In this document: positions 62,297 through 64,000 of the stretch, piece after piece
How positions within the stretch are numbered: position 1 is the stretch's first letter
How the letters are laid out: each line of letters starts with the position of its first letter
NCBI GenBank assembly: GCA_035641315.1
Contig: DASQUK010000054.1
Location: 7,098-71,097 of the forward strand
Origin: DASQUK01 sp035641315
GTDB taxonomy: Bacteria > Actinomycetota > Acidimicrobiia > Acidimicrobiales > VFJN01
Direction of reading: 5' to 3'
DNA length: 64,000 nt
The notes under the pieces: model-generated
What the model was told of the DNA's origin: nothing
Database searches by the model: none
The model's input: only the letters and a program-made list of their open reading frames with translations
Program-made: the position numbers and the translations under genes

Positions 62297-62911
62297 TCAG
62301 GGTTCGAGGGCCGCCCGGAAGAACTCGCGGATCGCTTCGATGCGGGCCTCGATGGCCTCCTCGGTCATCGGGTCGCGGCCCAGCAGGCTCTCCAGGAAGT
62401 GGACGTCGCTGAAGTAGTTGAGTACCGCCCCGTAGCCGCTGATGAGCAGCTGCTCGGGATCGTGCTTGCGGAAGCGGCCGGCCCCCATCTCCCGCTCGAA
62501 GTGGTTGACCGCCCGCTCGAACCAGGGCCGTATGGCCTTGCCGAGGTCGAAGCCGAGGTGGTCGCCGGCCGCCAGCGACTCGTGACGGACCAGGCGGACG
62601 AACTCGGGGTTCTGGGCGAACCAGCGGACGGCCGCGGTGAGCACCTGGTCGACGTAGTTCCAGCCCTCCCCCACCGGCCCGCTGACCGCTTCGTCGATGC
62701 AGTCGGCCCAGTCGGCCAGCGCCCGCTCGCAGACCGCCTGGTAGATCGCTTCCTTGGAGTGGAAGTGGTGCAACAGGCTGGCCCGGCGGATGCCGACGCC
62801 GGCGGCGATGTCGTTGAGGGACGTGCCCTGGTAGCCGTTCTGGGCGAAGCAGTGCCGCGCCTCGACGAGGATCGCCTCTCGTGTCGAGCCCGCCTCGCCG
62901 TCATTGGCCAC
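62297..62911 (-). CDS. TetR-family regulator divergent from a fatty acid desaturase
   Basis: 204-residue TetR protein: HTH STREAILVEARHCFAQNGYQ, TSLNDIAAGVGIRRASLLHH, FHSKEAIYQ; ligand domain divergent. Start: GTG at 62911, 8 bases after TAGCGT (62920-62925); GTG at 62917 is too close to the box. Divergent from the desaturase with a perfect palindrome between them, so it most likely represses the desaturase and perhaps itself, as DesT and FasR-type regulators tune membrane unsaturation. Ligand presumably an acyl-CoA. Confidence 0.88.
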   Translation of the reverse strand: MANDGEAGSTREAILVEARHCFAQNGYQGTSLNDIAAGVGIRRASLLHHFHSKEAIYQAVCERALADWADCIDEAVSGPVGEGWNYVDQVLTAAVRWFAQNPEFVRLVRHESLAAGDHLGFDLGKAIRPWFERAVNHFEREMGAGRFRKHDPEQLLISGYGAVLNYFSDVHFLESLLGRDPMTEEAIEARIEAIREFFRAALEP

Positions 62912-62957
62912 GACCACTCACGCTACCGGCCCCGCCCAACCGGGACGCGATTCGTTG

Positions 62958-62977
62958 TCTACCGACCTGTCGGTAGA
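62958..62977. promoter_or_regulatory. TetR operator palindrome in front of the desaturase
   Basis: TCTACCGAC-CT-GTCGGTAGA: perfect 9-base arms, 2-base spacer. It ends just before the TACCCT box of the desaturase (62978), so binding would block that promoter. Confidence 0.75.
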
Positions 62978-62983
62978 TACCCT
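62978..62983 (+). promoter_or_regulatory. Leaderless-type -10 box (TACCCT) of the desaturase
   Basis: Ends 7 bases before the GTG at 62991, which it supports as the start. Confidence 0.5.
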
Positions 62984-62990
62984 CCGGGCA

Positions 62991-63743
62991 GTGCCCGCGC
63001 CCGTTCTCGCCTTGCTGGTCGGCATCGTCACCAGCCAGGTCGCCAACTTTGCCACCACGATCTACCTGCACCGCGCGCTCGCCCACCGGGCGGTCACGCT
63101 GTCGCCCGCCGTCGCGTTCGCGTGCCGCACGGTCATCTGGATCTCCACCGGCATCAAGCCCCGGGAGTGGGCCGCCGTGCACCGCCGGCACCACGCCTTC
63201 ACCGACGTCGAGGGCGACCCCCACTCCCCCGTGCTGCTCGGCTGGGGGCGGGTGCAGCTCACCAACGCTGCGCTGTACCGCCGGGCGGCCCGCGACGGCG
63301 TCACGGTCCCCCGCTACGCCCGGGACATCCCGGCCGACCGCTGGGACCGCCTGCTGTTCGACCGCGCCTGGCTGGGCCTCGGCATCGGCTTCGTCCTGCT
63401 GGCCCTGCTGTTGGGGCCGGTGTGGGGTGCCGTCGCCGCGGTGATCCACGTGGTGCTGTACCTGTCGCTCAACGCCTCCATCAACGCCGTGACGCACACG
63501 TTCGGCGCCCGGCCCCACGACAACCGGGCCACCAACCTGCAGTGGCTGGCGTGGCTCACGGGCGGCGAGGGTCTGCACAACAACCACCACGCCGCACCCA
63601 CGTCGGCGCGCCTGGCGTTCCGCCGGGGCGAGTACGACCCGGCGTGGCCGATCATCCGGGTGCTGCGCCGGCTGGGGTGGGCGCAGGTGCGCCACGAGCG
63701 CCCGCCGCTGCGCCAGCCCGCCCGCGCCGCCAGCTATACGTAG
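62991..63743 (+). CDS. Fatty acid (acyl-CoA) desaturase
   Basis: 250-residue membrane di-iron desaturase. Histidine boxes: HRALAH (HX4H, about 26), HRRHH (about 63) and HNNHH (about 196). Hydrophobic segments LALLVGIVTSQVANFATTIY and LGIGFVLLALLLGPVWGAVAAVI flank the boxes. It puts a double bond into acyl chains using O2 and a ferredoxin or flavodoxin-type donor. GTG start at 62991 (TACCCT 7 bases before) rather than 62904, which would overlap the divergent regulator and palindrome. It is shorter than mycobacterial DesA3 and resembles the delta-9 acyl-CoA type. Confidence 0.9.
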   Translation: MPAPVLALLVGIVTSQVANFATTIYLHRALAHRAVTLSPAVAFACRTVIWISTGIKPREWAAVHRRHHAFTDVEGDPHSPVLLGWGRVQLTNAALYRRAARDGVTVPRYARDIPADRWDRLLFDRAWLGLGIGFVLLALLLGPVWGAVAAVIHVVLYLSLNASINAVTHTFGARPHDNRATNLQWLAWLTGGEGLHNNHHAAPTSARLAFRRGEYDPAWPIIRVLRRLGWAQVRHERPPLRQPARAASYT

Positions 63744-63748
63744 CGCCG

Positions 63749-64000
63749 CTACGCGGCGACGGCTTCGACGACGCTGAACACGGGACCGCTGGGGTCGATG
63801 CCCGACCGACGCAGCCCGGCGCGCTGGAACAGGTCGCGGTATTCCGACTCGGAGCGCTGCCGCCCCGGTCCCATCACGAGCATGGCCATGTCGATCAGCT
63901 TGGCGCGCGACGGCTGGGGTCCCTCGGGGAGCACCGCCTCCGCGAGGAGGACGCGACCGCCGTCGTTCAGCGCGGCCCGGCAGTTCGTCAGGATCCGCAG
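63749..64000 (-). CDS. O-methyltransferase (Methyltransf_2 family), 5'-truncated at the window edge
   Basis: Last 83 codons of a gene that continues past 64000. The readable end LRILTNCRAALNDGGRVLLAE, then KLIDMAMLVMGPGRQRSESE and FQRAGLRRSGIDPSGPVFSV follows the pattern of AdoMet-dependent hydroxyindole- or acetylserotonin-type O-methyltransferases (GGRLL-E, DL-ML---GG-ERT--E). Substrate unknown. Convergent with the desaturase gene, 5 bases apart. Confidence 0.8.
   Translation of the reverse strand: MRILTNCRAALNDGGRVLLAEAVLPEGPQPSRAKLIDMAMLVMGPGRQRSESEYRDLFQRAGLRRSGIDPSGPVFSVVEAVAA

Noticed and set aside
1..64000. CRISPR array, tRNA or rRNA genes, prophage or transposase
   Set aside because: No regularly spaced direct repeats, no cloverleaf or rRNA-like stretches and no transposase or phage proteins were recognised by eye. 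A tRNAscan or Infernal search would settle the RNA part.

Overview
The window is about 70% GC, gene-dense, and has no stretch longer than about 250 bases without a gene. It carries a complete Pup-proteasome locus in the order known from Mycobacterium tuberculosis (trmI ... mpa, dop, pup, prcB, prcA, pafA, pafB, pafC, tat genes, helY). It also has F420-type luciferase-like oxidoreductases, a DUF4193 protein, a MarP-like protease, DnaE2/ImuB and actinobacterial LexA- and KstR-type operators. This points to a high-GC Actinomycetota genome; an Acidimicrobiia-like lineage is my inference from the unusual insertions in the Pup locus and the many lineage-specific small proteins. I saw no rRNA, tRNA, CRISPR array, transposase or phage module, so this looks like core chromosome.

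Layout. 1-8.8 kb: 3' part of gcvP, an LLM oxidoreductase with a DivIVA-like coiled-coil protein, a GAF histidine kinase/NarL-type regulator pair, and an SDR plus QueA-like pair. 8.8-17.2 kb: a five-gene minus-strand operon (two OB-fold DUF35 proteins, two thiolase/lipid-transfer-like enzymes, an SDR), a zinc alcohol dehydrogenase, an ECF sigma factor fused to a zinc-finger/membrane/extracytoplasmic part, a KstR-like TetR regulator and a YceI protein. Matching KstR-type operators lie before the regulator and before the operon, which suggests a steroid or isoprenoid acyl-CoA degradation regulon. 17.3-30.9 kb: UbiB-type kinase, HelD-like helicase, Rrf2 regulator, enoyl-CoA hydratase, NUDIX, GNAT, DUF4193, a double-length ThyX-like protein, M20 amidohydrolase, quinone-reductase-like enzyme and a stripped-down lipid-kinase-like protein. 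30.9-51.7 kb: HelY, TatC, TatB, signal peptidase I, PafC, PafB, DUF3866, PafA, PrcA, PrcB, Pup, Dop, a membrane protein, Mpa, ferredoxin, MarP-like protease, TrmI, a TtuA-like tRNA thiolase and its ubiquitin-like sulfur carrier. 51.7-64 kb: small membrane proteins, a Lon-N-domain protein, a LexA-box-controlled imuB-DUF6504-dnaE2 mutagenesis cassette, a DD-carboxypeptidase, a split NDP-forming acyl-CoA synthetase, a TetR/desaturase pair with a palindromic operator, and a truncated O-methyltransferase.

How it works together: Dop deamidates Pup (C-terminal Gln), PafA ligates it to lysines, Mpa (C-terminal GQYL) unfolds substrates into the PrcAB proteasome, and PafBC is the DNA-damage activator encoded beside it. 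The LexA-controlled mutasome lies about 12 kb away from the nearest part of this locus.

The most novel signal is non-coding. Several families of short dispersed elements are built from perfect stems with three-base loops. They sit directly against the start codons of queA-like, thiolase, GNAT, tatC, pafA, trmI, DUF6504 and dnaE2 genes; stem sequences differ between copies with base pairing preserved, and two copies are read through as C-terminal protein tails. A second pervasive feature is a TANNNT box 6-10 bases before many start codons, as expected for leaderless transcription; I used it to choose starts.
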